Assembly (NCBI GenBank): GCA_009809945.1
Contig: WTPW01001252.1
Span: forward strand, 160,063-224,062
Direction of reading: 5' to 3'
DNA length: 64,000 nucleotides
Source: Gigaspora margarita
Taxonomy: Eukaryota > Glomeromycota > Glomeromycetes > Diversisporales > Gigasporaceae
Shown here: piece after piece, positions 21,679-33,150 of the stretch
How the letters are laid out: each line of letters begins with the position of its first letter
How positions within the stretch are numbered: position 1 is the first letter of the stretch
Position numbers and translations under genes: made by a program
The notes under the pieces: generated by a model
Database searches by the model: none
The model's input: the letters and a program-made list of their open reading frames with translations, nothing else
Told to the model about the DNA's origin: nothing

Positions 21679-24049
21679 CTAACATTTTCCAATATAATCT
21701 TCAATAATTAACCGACTCGCTCTCCAAGCAACCATAGCTGTGGGTGCATTCGTGTTTCCACTTGGAATATATGGAAATATTGATGCATCAACAACTCGAA
21801 GATTTTTTGTACCATAAACTTGAAGTCGATGATTAACTACTCCATCTTGAGATTCTGGTGCCATTTTTACTGTTCCGCATGGATGGAACGATGTTGTCTA
21901 AGCACAAATAAATAGAAATGGTAATAAGAAATTTTTTATAAAATACATTTATCTATAATATAAAAAATATTTTAAGTACTTGCCTTACTCATAAGAAATC
22001 TTTCCCAATCTTCATCACTCATATCATCCCCGTTAGTGCACCATTGTCCAAATTCATCATTAATTCCAATTTCTTTAACATCATAAACAGTACTTAATGG
22101 AGGTTGTTTAAGTATTTCACGACATAATTTAAGTGAACTAATCATTCTATATAAATCATCTGATTTTTCAAAGAAGTTTAAATATATTTTTGGTTGATCA
22201 AATGGATTATTGCTGCCAAGTTCTAGATAACCAACACTTGATGGTATGTTAAGAAATGGCACTAGAAGTATCCCATCGAATTTATTATGTTTTTTCATAT
22301 AAAGCTCTATTGAGGGATTTAAACAACCATCTTGGTACGGAGTCGCTATTTATAATTTTAAACCAATTAATAAACATAATTATACAAATTCATATTTTAA
22401 TAAAAAACATACCAATAATCTGAAGATCAGGACTTTCGTCAAAAAAATCATCTTTACAAGGAATCTTTCCTTCACCATTAGCTTTATGTATTATTCCAAT
22501 TTCACATCCATTACTCCAATGGAGGATTGCATTTGGAGTCGATTTAGCAACGATACCACAACCTGGATGATCTAATAAATTTCTTCCAACTGGTAGTTCT
22601 TTACGGACTTTAATATTATTTGATTCAAGATTTTCTTTTGGCCCAATGCCAGAAAGCATTAAGATCTTGAAAAAACAATAGGAAGGATTTATTATAAATA
22701 ACATCATTATGGTTAACGACTATTATATTCTTACCTGAGGGCTATTAATAGCACCACCACAAAGAATGACCTCTCCTTTCGGAGCAATGAATGCCTCACG
22801 CACGATACCATTACAAAAATATCTTACGCCGATTGCAATATTTTCTTCTTTATTCTTCTCATCCCAAATAATATTTAGTACATGAGCAAATGACCTAACA
22901 TCTACTGCCGTAACTTTCCCGAAACTATCATATTTTGGATCTGGATGTAATTCAATTTTTTTTAATGCATCTTTTAGATAACTCTCAGCTAAAGAGCATC
23001 TTCTCCCGTCCTTGATTGTAAACTATAATTTGTAGTCAATATATTAAAAAATGTAAAGCAAACTTGACATGTAACTTAGAAAATTTTTATTATTAAAGAA
23101 CCTGGTATATTCCAACACCATTTTGTCTTTCTCCATTAAAATCATCATTATAAGGAATACCAAGGTTTTTTGCTGCATCAATCAAACCTGACATAATATC
23201 GTAAATTCCATTTTGACTGTCTTGTACAGGAAGTAAACCATTGAACCCATGGAACTCTTTAAACTTTTCATCGGGGTTTTTTCGTGAATTGTTTTCCACT
23301 GCGTTAAATGCTTTATAAGAAACAAATATATATTTGTTGAATTAATAAATGATTTGAAATAAACCAAAATAAGAAAGTCCTACCTTCTAGACAATGATCC
23401 CAATCCCAAATCTTGTATTCAGGACCTTGGGCTGCCCAATCATTGTACTCTTTTGCTTGACCTCGCCTAAAAAAATAGATTAAAGATTTAACTTTAAAAA
23501 AGAAAATATAATAAATAAAATATAATAAATTTGTAACATTGTAAAACTTACATATAAATCATTGCATTCAAAGAACTACTTCCTCCCCAAACCTTCCCAC
23601 GTATATAAGGAGCTTCATTTTTTAAGATTTCTTTAGTAGGGTCTACAGAGCTTGGCATTCTTTGTTCCTGAGTAACATATCCCCAGTCATGGTCACTTAA
23701 TGTGAAATTCTATATTACAAAAATAGTGTGAATACACCAATTAATGTGATGACCACCATACCATTCAATAAATAACTAACAGTGCCACCTTAAAAAAAGC
23801 ACATGGCAAATGAATTAAACCATTATTATCTGCATCAGGACCTCCAGCTTCCAATACCAGGATGTTAATATCTGGAATGCAACGAATTAATTCCCTAGCA
23901 AGCACACATCCTGCAGTACCAGCACCCACAATGATAAAATCATAAATTTCTTTAGGTTTAAATTTTGCATGCTTATCATGACCGCAAACATTTTTAATCC
24001 AACATTCACGAATTTTATCATCATCCTCTTTATTTTTTTCTACACTCAT
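21679..24049 (-). CDS. GMC (FAD-dependent) oxidoreductase, 8 exons, 610 aa
   Basis: Exons, 5' to 3' on the minus strand: 24049-23789, 23709-23552, 23466-23384, 23310-23102, 23022-22735, 22665-22413, 22345-21984 and 21897-21679. They join without phase errors into 610 residues, the usual GMC size. The N-terminal dinucleotide fold reads [18 protein letters not shown] (G42xG44xxG47). GMC signature 1 is at about 125-145 ([14 protein letters not shown]), signature 2 at about 326-341 ([16 protein letters not shown]). The catalytic pair is probably His543 (FHPCGT) and Asn588 (NTNAPTA), the His/Asn type of choline oxidase-like enzymes. The reaction is oxidation of an alcohol or similar substrate with FAD; the substrate cannot be told. 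No signal peptide is evident, so cytosolic is likely. Introns are short with GT-AG ends, except intron 7, which starts with GCAAGT. The start chosen is the first ATG; the splice model is by eye. Confidence 0.88.
21898..21983 (-). other. GC-AG intron (intron 7 of GMC gene)
   Basis: The donor is AAG|GCAAGT and the acceptor TTAG. The paralogue at 37509-37603 has the same GC donor, while the truncated copy has CAG|GTAAGT. The strong match of the rest of the donor to consensus is typical of GC-AG introns. Confidence 0.85.
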
Positions 24050-24059
24050 ATCGGCTCAA

Positions 24060-24640
24060 TTGTTTTTTTTTAATCAATAAAGGCTGTACTACTGTATACC
24101 TATCAGTGTTAAAATTCAAATTTAGTTTTATGTTCACAAAAAGAACAGTTTTTAAGCTCTTGATGTTCTCAAAAGTTTTTTTTTTAATGTTCTTTACATA
24201 GAAATTAAATTTTTTTTTTTAATATTAATTTATGTTCTCAAAAATTGTGTAATGCTCTGAGAACACAGGACATCAAATTTACGGACATTATTTATATATA
24301 TAGAAGTTCTTTCAGAATGCATATGTGACTTTCATCACAGAATAATATCAAAAGCGGGAATTCTTTTTTTAGACAGCATTTAGCGCCAAGCAGGTACAAT
24401 ACAGGATTCTAGGAAACGCATGTTGTGAAGATCGAATTTCCCCGGGGACTCCGGGGACTGCGTCAGAAGACGATCGGCACAATTTTTTTTTCTTTTTCGA
24501 AAAGAATTGCACGCATGCTTCTTATAATTGGAATGGTCCGGTCTGATATACCGGAGTTTGATTTTATTTGATGGATGCAGATTATATTAGTTGCGAATTA
24601 TGCGTTATTTGAAATGTTGAAACTGAAACGGGATACGCTC
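24060..24640. other. Upstream region of the GMC gene
   Basis: AT-rich near the start codon, with GTTCTC/TGTTCT words at about 24130-24270. From about 24400 the composition becomes clearly GC-richer (CCCCGGGGACTCCGGGGAC). No promoter element can be assigned with confidence. Confidence 0.4.
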
Positions 24641-24649
24641 CCGGAAATA

Positions 24650-24860
24650 GCAAATATTATTGCGCCGGGAGACCACTGGAGTTTGTGCGGCTTGGCGCTG
24701 GCCGGTGGTTTCCCGCTTGCGTAACGCAGGCCGGCCGTTAATATGAACATGATGTGGATATGCTCTCAATAATATCGCGCCGGAAGATAACTATAAGCAG
24801 TCGTTTATGCGGCTTAGCGCTGGCCGTGGTTTCCCGCATGCATAATGTAGGCCGGGCTTG
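24650..24860. repeat. GC-rich direct repeat, two ~87-bp units
   Basis: Units at about 24651-24737 and 24770-24856 share GCGCCGG, TGCGGCTT(G/A)GCGCTGGCC and GTGGTTTCCCGC, plus a terminal AGGCCGG. Markedly GC-rich for this genome. Non-coding, origin unknown. Confidence 0.75.
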
Positions 24861-25540
24861 TTCTGGTTGATGGTGCCACGATGCGCATCACCATGCTTAG
24901 CATCTTTTCGATCTGTTGACTTTACGTCAACTCGAATGAATTTCAAAAGTTTACAAATTTTCGAATGAATTCGAAATTTCTTAAATTATTAAATTTGTTC
25001 ATATTCGTAAATTTTGTAATTTGTTAAATTTCGTTAAATTTTTTAAAATTTATTAAATTTTTAAAAATTTATTACGTATGCAAAGAAAGTATATAAAGGG
25101 ACAATTTACCTTGAATAAAAATTTAACTCAAGTTGAGTTCTAAAACTTTGAAATCATATTAATAGAAGTTAGTTCTCTAATAAATATTTCACTCGCTATA
25201 AAAAAATCGTTCGTAAAATCGCTTTCCGAATTCTCGTGTCCCAAAATTATTGATCGCTAGAAAGAATAAAAGAAAAACGTGTATTAATAATCAGCCTCCT
25301 TAAATACCAAAATCAAGTAAAACTATCGATTTAGTCATTGTTACCCAGAAATTATTTCGATAAACCCGTTCACTCGACATTGTGAACTTCGTTTACGATT
25401 GAAATCGAATATTCCAATCTCGCCATCATACGAAAATAGAGAATGCCTATTAGTAACTATCTACAAAGTGGACAATAAATACAAAAAATAGAGACATTAC
25501 AATCTTAATACTTATCCAAGGAATTCAATTGTGTCCCGTG
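24861..25540. other. AT-rich intergenic stretch
   Basis: Low-complexity AAATTTATTAAATTT words at 24950-25075. No gene or element ends recognised. Confidence 0.4.
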
Positions 25541-26200
25541 CCCTATAAGAAAATTGGACCGGATCGACACGGGTTACGTCGGATAGGCACGGGTAGTGAT
25601 GTGCTATTTATATGTTACCCAAATTTTTTTAGCGTACAGTACGTACAGTACGTACTAGTGATGTGCCATTTATATGTTACCCAAATTTTTTTAGCGTACA
25701 GTACGTACAGTACGTACAGTACGTACAGTACGTATAGTACTTATATATAAAAAAAAATTTTTTTTTTTAAGCGATCCGCGATTCTGCAATATATAAAAAA
25801 TTAAGATTATATAATAAAGGTATTTAGGTCCAAAAATGAAAATAATTACCGATGAGGGCCAAAATAAAAATTCTTACATATAGCGGCCCAATATTACAAT
25901 TAAGGGCCTGTTCGATCTCCGAGCTATACTAAGCGACTAAGCTACAAGACTTCATAGCGTCGCCCAGAAAAAATGGTAGCCTGATTATAATAATTATACA
26001 ATACCACTAAAATAGCTTTAAGATGCAATTAATTTTTTTACAAGAAAAAGCTAAAGGTATTATTCACGAATTTCGCTAACAAATTTATGACTTTACGAAT
26101 TTTAATGTATTGATTAAAAAGATCTTTATACATAAATAAATAATACGAATAAAAAGATTTAATATGCGATTATTTTTAACATTAAAATCCTTTGTATTTA

Positions 26201-26462
26201 GGCCGGACCAAGTTGATTATGTGTTACATTACCCCCTCTCCCCTCCAGAAGAGGGGGGAGGAGGGGTGGTTCCATAGTAAAATTTTAAAAAATTTTTTTT
26301 CAAAAAAAAAATTTTTCCGAATTGTTCCATGACTGTATAAAAATTTTCCGAAATATCCTGTAGCCCTATGTATATTTATCTAAATTTTTTTTACTATGAG
26401 GGAGAGGAGGAGCTCTGAGGAGGGGGGGGTAATGTAAAACACATAATCAACTTGGTCTGGCC
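26201..26462. mobile_element. PIF/Harbinger-like MITE, nested
   Basis: Inverted ends GGCCGGACCAAGTTGATTATG and CATAATCAACTTGGTCTGGCC with GGGGGAG tracts just inside both ends. Flanks TTA and TAA differ by one base. Family related to 652-766. Confidence 0.75.
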
Positions 26463-26589
26463 TAATTAGCTAAATTAACATTAATAAACAAGAAGCAAAG
26501 TATAAAATATTCATTAAACTTAAATAACTTATTTAAACGATTGATTGATCAAAATTATATTTTTGTGAATTCAACACGGAAAAAATTCT

Positions 26590-26840
26590 CGAAATATAAG
26601 TGAAAGTCAAAAAACGAAAGTCAAAGAGAAGATCAAAGTAAAATAAAAATTAGAGTGAAGTCATAGTGAAAGCCAAAATAAAAGTTGAAGATCAAATCAA
26701 AGCAAGGAGAGTCAAAGCGAAAATCAAAGTCAAAACGAAAATTAAAGCGAAGTCAAAGTGAGAGTCAAAGTGAAAGTCAATGTGAAAGTCAAAGCGAGAG
26801 TCAAAGTGAAAATCAAAGCGTAAGTCAAAGTCGAAAGCTT
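26590..26840 (+). repeat. AAAGTGAAAGTC short tandem repeat
   Basis: Imperfect 6/12-bp repeats of AAAGTC/AAAGTG/AAAGCG. The open frame through it reads as SQSESQSE and is compositional, not a gene. Confidence 0.75.
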
Positions 26841-27612
26841 CTTCGGGAATTATCTGTGTTGATCAATTAACGAANTTGATTGGTCAATTGGCACATCAGG
26901 CAGGCACTCTTAATAAATGATCGGCAAAAATTTTAGCGTACAGTACGTACAGTACGTACAGTACTGTACGTATAGTACTGTACGTGGCACATCACTAGGC
27001 ACGGGTCATGATCCGGATTTGCACGGGTATGGTCCGGATTGGTACGGATTCCGTGGACCGTGTGGGACCGTATGCCCGTGCCAAATGGACAGTAAATGGC
27101 ACAGGTTTTGCAGCAGTTTACTAGTCGAATCGGCACAGGATTTGGAACGGGTAATGAACGTAAATTCACGTGCCACCGCGATAACGATGAGGATTAACTA
27201 ACTATTAAACCATAAATTTTACGTAAGTAATCAAAATAAGGTGAACAAGCTAACTGCATATGAAGTAAAATTTTGTAAGGAATTTTTTTTGTTAAGACAC
27301 CAGGGAAGCTTCATCAGTAATCTTGAGATATTGCTCTTTTTTTTAAAAAAAAACACTTACCAATCTTTCGCTCTCCACGAAACGAGCCAACACGTATCAC
27401 GAGCCAACACGTGTGTAATGTACACAGACGTCCATCGAATGCGTCATTTCATATGACGTGATATTACGTGCCACCCTTTGCCGTAACGTCCGTGCCATTT
27501 TTACCGTGCCAATCCGTGAAACGTTCCTGTACGAACCACACGATCTGTGCCATTTCGAGCATTCCAGACACCAACCCGTACCACCACCCGTACCACTTTT
27601 CTTACAGGGGTG

Positions 27613-28200
27613 ACCTCCGCAGTAACTCCGGAAGCCCTAAACTCGGACCAAAATTTTCACGCCTCACTAAGCCTACCATTTTGGATTTCACCCTAGATTT
27701 AGTGCTTAGATTAGTTAATTATTCATTTTTGTCATCACCCTCATTCCCCACTTTCACAATGTACGTACGTACGTACATACGTAATGAACCTAGGGATGCT
27801 AATGGCTTGACTCAAGTCGATGATTTGGGATGTTAAGTCAATGATCATTTTATCATCAAGCTAGATGACTCGAGTCGGTTAATAATAAATATTAATGATA
27901 GGTATATTCAGTTAACGTAATAGTAATATGTATTAGTAAATTTAAATTTGCATTGCAAATAATTGTTAAAATTAATCATGTATAAATTATATATAAAGCG
28001 TGATAATGAAAATTTTTTAACCTTTTACTAATGAATAGAAGGAATTCAATAAACAAATTTAATCAAAGTTTTGAAGATTATAATAATTTCAATGAATATA
28101 TTACTGAAATGGAAGAATTAGAACCTAGCAAAAATACTTAGTATGGATATGCAGATCTTTGAAATTAATAGTTCTAATATTGATAATGAAGAAGATACTA
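27613..28200. other. Intergenic with short coding-like remnant
   Basis: GTACGTACGTACGTACATACGTA at 27761 is a short tetranucleotide run (key unit GTAC). 28030-28140 reads as an acidic 36-residue ORF (MNRRNSINKFNQSFEDYNN...) of unknown identity, possibly a remnant. Nothing else. Confidence 0.35.
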
Positions 28201-28219
28201 CAGTGCGTACAAACTCATA

Positions 28220-28458
28220 CAGGGGTGTCCCCAAAATTCCGGGTCGGAATGCTTCGAAGTGCATCGGAATTATGGTCGGCTGGATCGGAATTGATCAATT
28301 TTGCCTCAAGATCATAAAAAATTTTACTAATAAATCATATCCATTCATTAAGTGAAAAATGCCCAGCTGATAATTTCGCTATAGAACCTGCTAACGACTT
28401 GGGCTAAACGCCGACCTAGATCCGACGCATCCAGCCTGGAATTTTGGAGACCCTCCTG
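28220..28458. mobile_element. Tc1/mariner-like MITE, 239 bp
   Basis: TA-flanked (28218-28219, 28459-28460) ends CAGGGGTGTCCCCAAAATTCC and GGAATTTTGGAGACCCTCCTG. The ends and TA duplication fit Tc1/mariner. Same family as 49916-50142, 50155-50386, 62034-62521 and 62111-62337. CAGTGCGTACAA stands on both sides just outside (28201-28212 and 28466-28477). Confidence 0.88.
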
Positions 28459-29039
28459 TAAAATTCAGTGCGTACAACATAGTCCCGACCAATAAAATTG
28501 ATGAAATTCAAATTGCTAATCCTTTTTTTAAAAAAAATATAAAAAAAAATACTATCTTAAAATGTTAAATCAAAACAAACTAAACACTTCCACGTTTTAA
28601 ATTTGGCCACTTTATATATATTAAAAAGAATAAATTTAATCTTTGCATGTGCGACGTTGTCGCACCTGCTGCAGATCAATAAAATCAGGTGTATATAAAA
28701 CCAAAACAATTAAAATAACCCGTTTTTCATTGGTTAGGGTTAGGGTGAGTAAAGATTGTGTGTACAGGTTAGAAGGAGGTTTATAGTAAAATTTTGCAAG
28801 GAATTTTTTTTGTTAGAATCGAAAGAGCAGTTTCATATTCACAATTTTAAGTTATAGACAATTTTTGACAAAACGAACGTTTGTTTTGAATTTCTGATCA
28901 TGTAACATTACACCTGTTCTTGAAAATTTGATTGAGAGAGCGACATATAAGGCACATCGCATGAGGCAATGAATAAATTTACCCTATTAAAAATTTTAAA
29001 TTTGGCCACTTTATATATATTAAAATTTAAATTTGGACA

Positions 29040-29655
29040 CTTTGACCTGCGGGTCAATAGCATAGTGGTTACACTCCCAGGTCCCCAAACATAAGGTGCT
29101 AGTTCAAGCCCCACTAGGAACATTAATTCTACATGGAGTCACGAGGCGGATGGGCTGAACCAGGGTGCTAGAACTGTGTGCGGGTATATAACCACATTTG
29201 GCCTCTCTATGAAGATAAGGTTTATAAAATAAGGACCCCTAGGAAGATCTGGACAAACACGGTGTTATACACCAAATCAGGAAAAAAGTCCCAAGAGGAA
29301 AAACCAGACCCAATCCAAACTCAGAAGGAAGTACCTTGGGGTAGATGAAAAATGGACCTACACGAGCATACCAGCAGAGTAAACTAACTCCTTAAAGTTG
29401 ATCTATAAGACTTTGGTTGGGGCGCACTGGATGATGAACCGGCTGGACTCAGCCAAGGAAACCAGATGAAGGAGGAGTAGAGTAGGATGACTTCGTAGGA
29501 CAGAATTAATATAAAAGGTATACTTCTGGTGAAATTCTGGATGTTAAGAATAGTTAAATTAGTGTAGATCTCTACAAATGTAGGGACCCTGCAGGTCCCA
29601 TTAATAAAAGTATAATAAAAAGTGCGCTATCAAGCACTCTGACGATTTAGTCATC
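29040..29655 (+). mobile_element. tRNA-derived SINE
   Basis: The head shows an A-box-like AATAGCATAGTGGTTACAC (about 29056) and a B-box-like TAGTTCAAGCCCC (about 29101), spaced as in a tRNA. The body runs to TGCAGGTCCCATTAATAAAAG and an A-rich tail at about 29600-29640. A second copy lies on the minus strand at about 29740-30398. Confidence 0.75.
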
Positions 29656-29739
29656 AGTTAACTATAAAAAAAAAAATAAATTTGGACACTTTACATATAA
29701 ATATTAGCTAAATTTTTTTTAATCTTTCAGCTTATTGCT

Positions 29740-30398
29740 ATCAGGGCGCAGCTGGTGCTCTTTTTTATTTCATTTTATATTGGTCATGAGGACTCTGTAG
29801 GCCCCCTACATCTTTTTTTTATTACAGGCCTATTCTATTGCGATACTAGGCTAGTAGTAATACCCAACTCTATACTTAGTTACCTAGATATCCCTCATTC
29901 AAAGTCACTCAGCCTGCCAATGGTATCTGTTGGTTATCAGCTTTTGTCAGGTCTTCTGGTCATTTGTTTTGAGGAGGAGGAGGACTCAGTACTTCCTTCC
30001 ATTTGTCCTTTCTAAAGTTTTAGTCTCCTTCCATTTTGAGTATAGGACTAGGCCATTCTGAGTTCTTCAAGATCCTTTTCTTTTATTGGGTTGTACAACT
30101 TGCTATTTTATCATTTTTTGCTCTATTCAACCAGAATTCTACTGGAAGTATCCTTTAATCATCTGGAATTCAACTGGAAGTATCCTTAGTTATCTGGAAT
30201 TCCACTTGAAGTATCCTTTATTTTTTTTATTTGGCACACAACAAGCATTTTTGGTAATATAGCTAGGTACCAATTGTGGCCCTGGCACAGCCTTGTTTTT
30301 TCTCTCAAAAAACTATTGTGTAGGCAACCTGACTTGAACTGGTAACCTTGTGATTGGGGACCCAGGAGCATAACCACTTTGCTATCAACCCACGGAAA
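29740..30398 (-). mobile_element. tRNA-derived SINE, opposite orientation
   Basis: Read on the minus strand, the head GGGTTGATAGCAAAGTGG continues into TTATGCTCCTGGGTCCCC and a B-box-like CCAGTTCAAGTCAGG. This closely matches the SINE at 29040. Its tail region ends near AAAATGAAATAAAAAAGAGC and then CTGATAGC. The two copies face away from each other at their tails, about 90 bp apart. Confidence 0.7.
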
Positions 30399-30557
30399 TA
30401 TTAGCTAAATTTTCAACTTGGCCTCTTTATATATATAAAAAATAAAATCTAAATTTGGCTGCTAAAAATTTTTATTGGTTGGAACTAGGTTGTATGCACT
30501 GTAGAATTGAAATTTTTATAGTAGAGATTGAAGAGACTAATTTAGAAAGTTTAAATA
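30399..30557. other. Short AT-rich spacer
   Basis: No feature beyond TTGGCCTCTTTATATATA, which recurs near 28608 and 29005 (TTGGCCACTTTATATATA). Confidence 0.35.
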
Positions 30558-30890
30558 GATATCATAGGTTTCCGAAAATAAGCTACCTACAAAAGAAGCT
30601 AACCCCAGAATTTCAGAAAAATTTTAAAAATTTTTAAAGAAATTGTTAACAGTTGCTACATATAAAAAATTTTTTTACTAAGTAAACTTCAAAAGTGCGA
30701 TTGAGTAAAGTTGTTTAGAATAACAAAATACACCTACAATAAAAATTTCATAGCATTCAGACAACTTTTTATTAGTACTTTTTCAATTTTTCAAAAAATT
30801 TAACAATCTGAAAATAAGCCACCCCATGTTTTTTGTATAACTTTTTGGACAAAAAGGGTAGCTTATTTTCGGATAAATAAGGTATATTAC
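30558..30890. mobile_element. MITE with AAAATAAGCTACC ends
   Basis: Inverted ends TTTCCGAAAATAAGCTACC and GGTAGCTTATTTTCGGA. Same end family as the two copies at 56821-57360 and 57363-57923. Outer limits uncertain by about 15 bp. Confidence 0.65.
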
Positions 30891-31420
30891 CAATGTATGG
30901 CAATATGTAAACAAGGGTAAACAATATTGTCTAGAATGCACCTCTATATTTTTAGCAAAACAAGTACAACAGTTATATGAGATAATTTACATGACATGGA
31001 ATATTAAAAAAGAAAGAATTATATAAATCACATCCTGAAAAAGAACAAATAGAATGTTTAATTCTTTTAATTAAGTAGATTATTCAAAATATACAACTGC
31101 TTTCTTTAGTTAATAAACTTTTATTTTATTAATTACTAAATAAATTTGATCCACTATTTAAAATCCCAAAATATCAATTAATTTATAACAAAATTTTGGA
31201 TACATTTATAAAGCAACAACAAAATCTTAATATAATTAGCAATATTCCTGAAAAAGTATTAATTAAAATAGAAATTTTTCTTGCTCTTATGATTTGGCAC
31301 TTACAACATTTTATTTTAGAAAACTTAAATTTTAAAACTCTGTATGGGGGCAGCTATTTGCAATTCTATAATTTCAATTTTGAATAAATTTAACTTGGAA
31401 AGTTGCTGCTCTTACAAGTA
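30891..31420. other. AT-rich stretch with weak coding-like character
   Basis: Open frames such as 31196-31387 are short and unlike any family I recognise. They may be remnants of an old element adjacent to the gypsy fossil. Confidence 0.3.
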
Positions 31421-32236
31421 ATAATTGATCAAATATAGTTATACTTTTGTTGCTCTGGTTGTCTGACACCGCCTCATACAACCCAAGACCTTAAAAAAAA
31501 CCTCAGAAAGTCTAAAAATAAGGCTAAAGAGAGACTGAGGTAAACTCATCAGAAGTTAATACTTTTACACTTCCTACTCAAGTCCTGGAAGTATCTTCTG
31601 TCTGATCTAGATATAAGAGAGGTCCCTTGGTTGTTAATTAATTAGAGCTATATAACATGGTACAAGATCTTCTAAATATAAAAGCTAATACCACTATGGG
31701 ACAACTGTTATAGTTCCAAATTAGTATGGAAATTTAACTCAGGTATTGAAAAGACTAGCCATTATTGAAGCAACCCACTCTAGGAAAATTTGGAAATAAA
31801 TGAACCACTGCTATCCATTGTAATGTTTGAATTAAAAACAATCCTGTGGTTGCAATTCTAAACTCTAAAAGAATAATAAAAAGTTAAGTTAAAAATTAAT
31901 GAACCTTTAACTACTATTATAGTAATAGCAAATAGATCCCAAGAGCAGACCTTGAATAAGATTAATAATATTAAACTGATTATTTAGAACTTCTTAGTAC
32001 TTACTCTATTCTAAGTTATTAAATTCACTAAAGATATATTGTTGCTAGGTATAGATTGGTCATGAGAGCTCAAGCCTAGCTGCATTTTGTTAAAAAGAGA
32101 TTATATCTAACCTATGAAAATAAAACCATGAAGTACCAATATTAGCCTATTAATAATCCTTCCAAAAGTGAAAGCACATTTGATAATAATTGGTACCATA
32201 ATTCAAAATACAATTTGTCATAATGTAATAATTATT

Positions 32237-32459
32237 GTTATGGCTAATGCTGAAGTTGGCTGATGCTAAAGCTATGACCTATTTTGATATAAAATTTAAA
32301 AATTTTTTTAGAGGTTTTTTTGTTTTTGTTTTATAGGCTAGGGAAGGGCTTGGGTATAGATTTTATATTTATAGAGTATATATAGATTTTAGCAGGGCTT
32401 ATAGTTTCAAATTGAGACCCATAGCTTCAGCATCAGTCAACTTTAGCATCAGCTATAAC
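32237..32459. mobile_element. MITE with 7-bp TSD, 223 bp
   Basis: Ends GTTATGGCTAATGCTGAAG and TTTAGCATCAGCTATAAC, with TSD AATTATT (32230-32236, 32460-32466). The interior has GGCTAGGGAAGGGCTTGGG in place of the telomere-like motif of its relatives. Same family as 1478-1892. Confidence 0.82.
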
Positions 32460-32640
32460 AATTATTTATTACAAATGTCATAATTGCAATAATAATTATG
32501 ACATATAATAATAATTATAATATGTTATAATTATTACTATATGTAGTAATTATTACTATTTATAGAAATAATTACTACATGTAGTAATAATTATAACATG
32601 TCAAAATTATTATTACATGTCATAATTATTACTATTTTTA
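32460..32640. repeat. Array of short palindromes (TAATTATTACATGTAGTAATTATTA type)
   Basis: Alternating ACATGT-centred and ATATGT-centred palindromes of AATTATTAC and GTAATAATT. The same array is at 34762-35160 and 35394-35450, so these were probably one array split by later insertions. Confidence 0.75.
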
Positions 32641-32939
32641 GTACAGTCAGACCTCCCTATAGTCACACCCCATTTAGTCACACCTCTATTTAAGCACCTG
32701 ATTTTGTGCGACGGACTCAAACATAGTAAAAAAACCTCATTATAGTCACAAATCGCTTATAATCACTATCACCATGAAAATTTGATTTTTTAACAATTTT
32801 ATTAATAAAAAACCCTCATTATAGTCACCAATTTTTAACTAAATATGGATTATATAATCTGACTGGCCAATTTTCATATTCACATATATTTAAAATTATC
32901 TATTAATTGATAATCCGCCTGTCAACTGGAGAGTGATCC

Positions 32940-33117
32940 TATAGGCGAAATGTGGAGTTCTTCCATCTAAAAGTTTTTTCCTTACTAAGTTAACGATACA
33001 TGTCCACTAATTGAAAGTTGTAGAGCTCGTCGAGATGCATCTAACGGTGGTTAGATCATCCAAATCGGTCCGGTGGATGGCGAGTTATCGTCGAAAAACG
33101 ATTGACCGACTATATAA
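32940..33117. mobile_element. Single arm of the foldback family
   Basis: Same sequence as the left arm of the foldback at 33151, from TATAGGCGAAATGTGG to GACCGACTATATA, without the second arm. Confidence 0.8.
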
Positions 33118-33150
33118 AAATCCGTGACTGAGATTACATATGAAAATCAC

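Larger units (their letters stand above)
25594..26997. mobile_element. hAT-like element, 1404 bp, TAGTGATGTGC ends
   Basis: TIRs TAGTGATGTGC and GCACATCACTA with a perfect 8-bp TSD GGCACGGG (25586-25593, 26998-27005). Behind each end lie tandem CAGTACGTA units (25633-25740 and 26937-26985), a subterminal array typical of hAT. The left terminus is repeated at 25657, and a PIF-like MITE lies inside. No transposase. Same family as 58725-58909. Confidence 0.88.
25541..27609. mobile_element. TIR element (CCCTATAAG ends) split by a hAT-like element
   Basis: Ends CCCTATAAGAAAATTGG and CCACTTTTCTTACAGGG are inverted copies, with a possible 3-bp duplication GTG (25538-25540, 27610-27612). Without the 1404-bp insertion it would be about 657 bp. 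The interior is rich in CACGGG/CCGTGCC words and contains TTTTGCAGCAGTTTACTA, also found in the relatives at 48385-48836 and 62875 onward. No transposase is recognised. Confidence 0.75.

Noticed and set aside
26685-26870. SQSESQSE-rich ORF as an RS-like protein
   Set aside because: It is a short tandem repeat inside a transposon, with no conserved neighbours.
28908-29123. Minus-strand ORF over the SINE head as a gene
   Set aside because: It crosses a tRNA-like SINE head and has no family resemblance.
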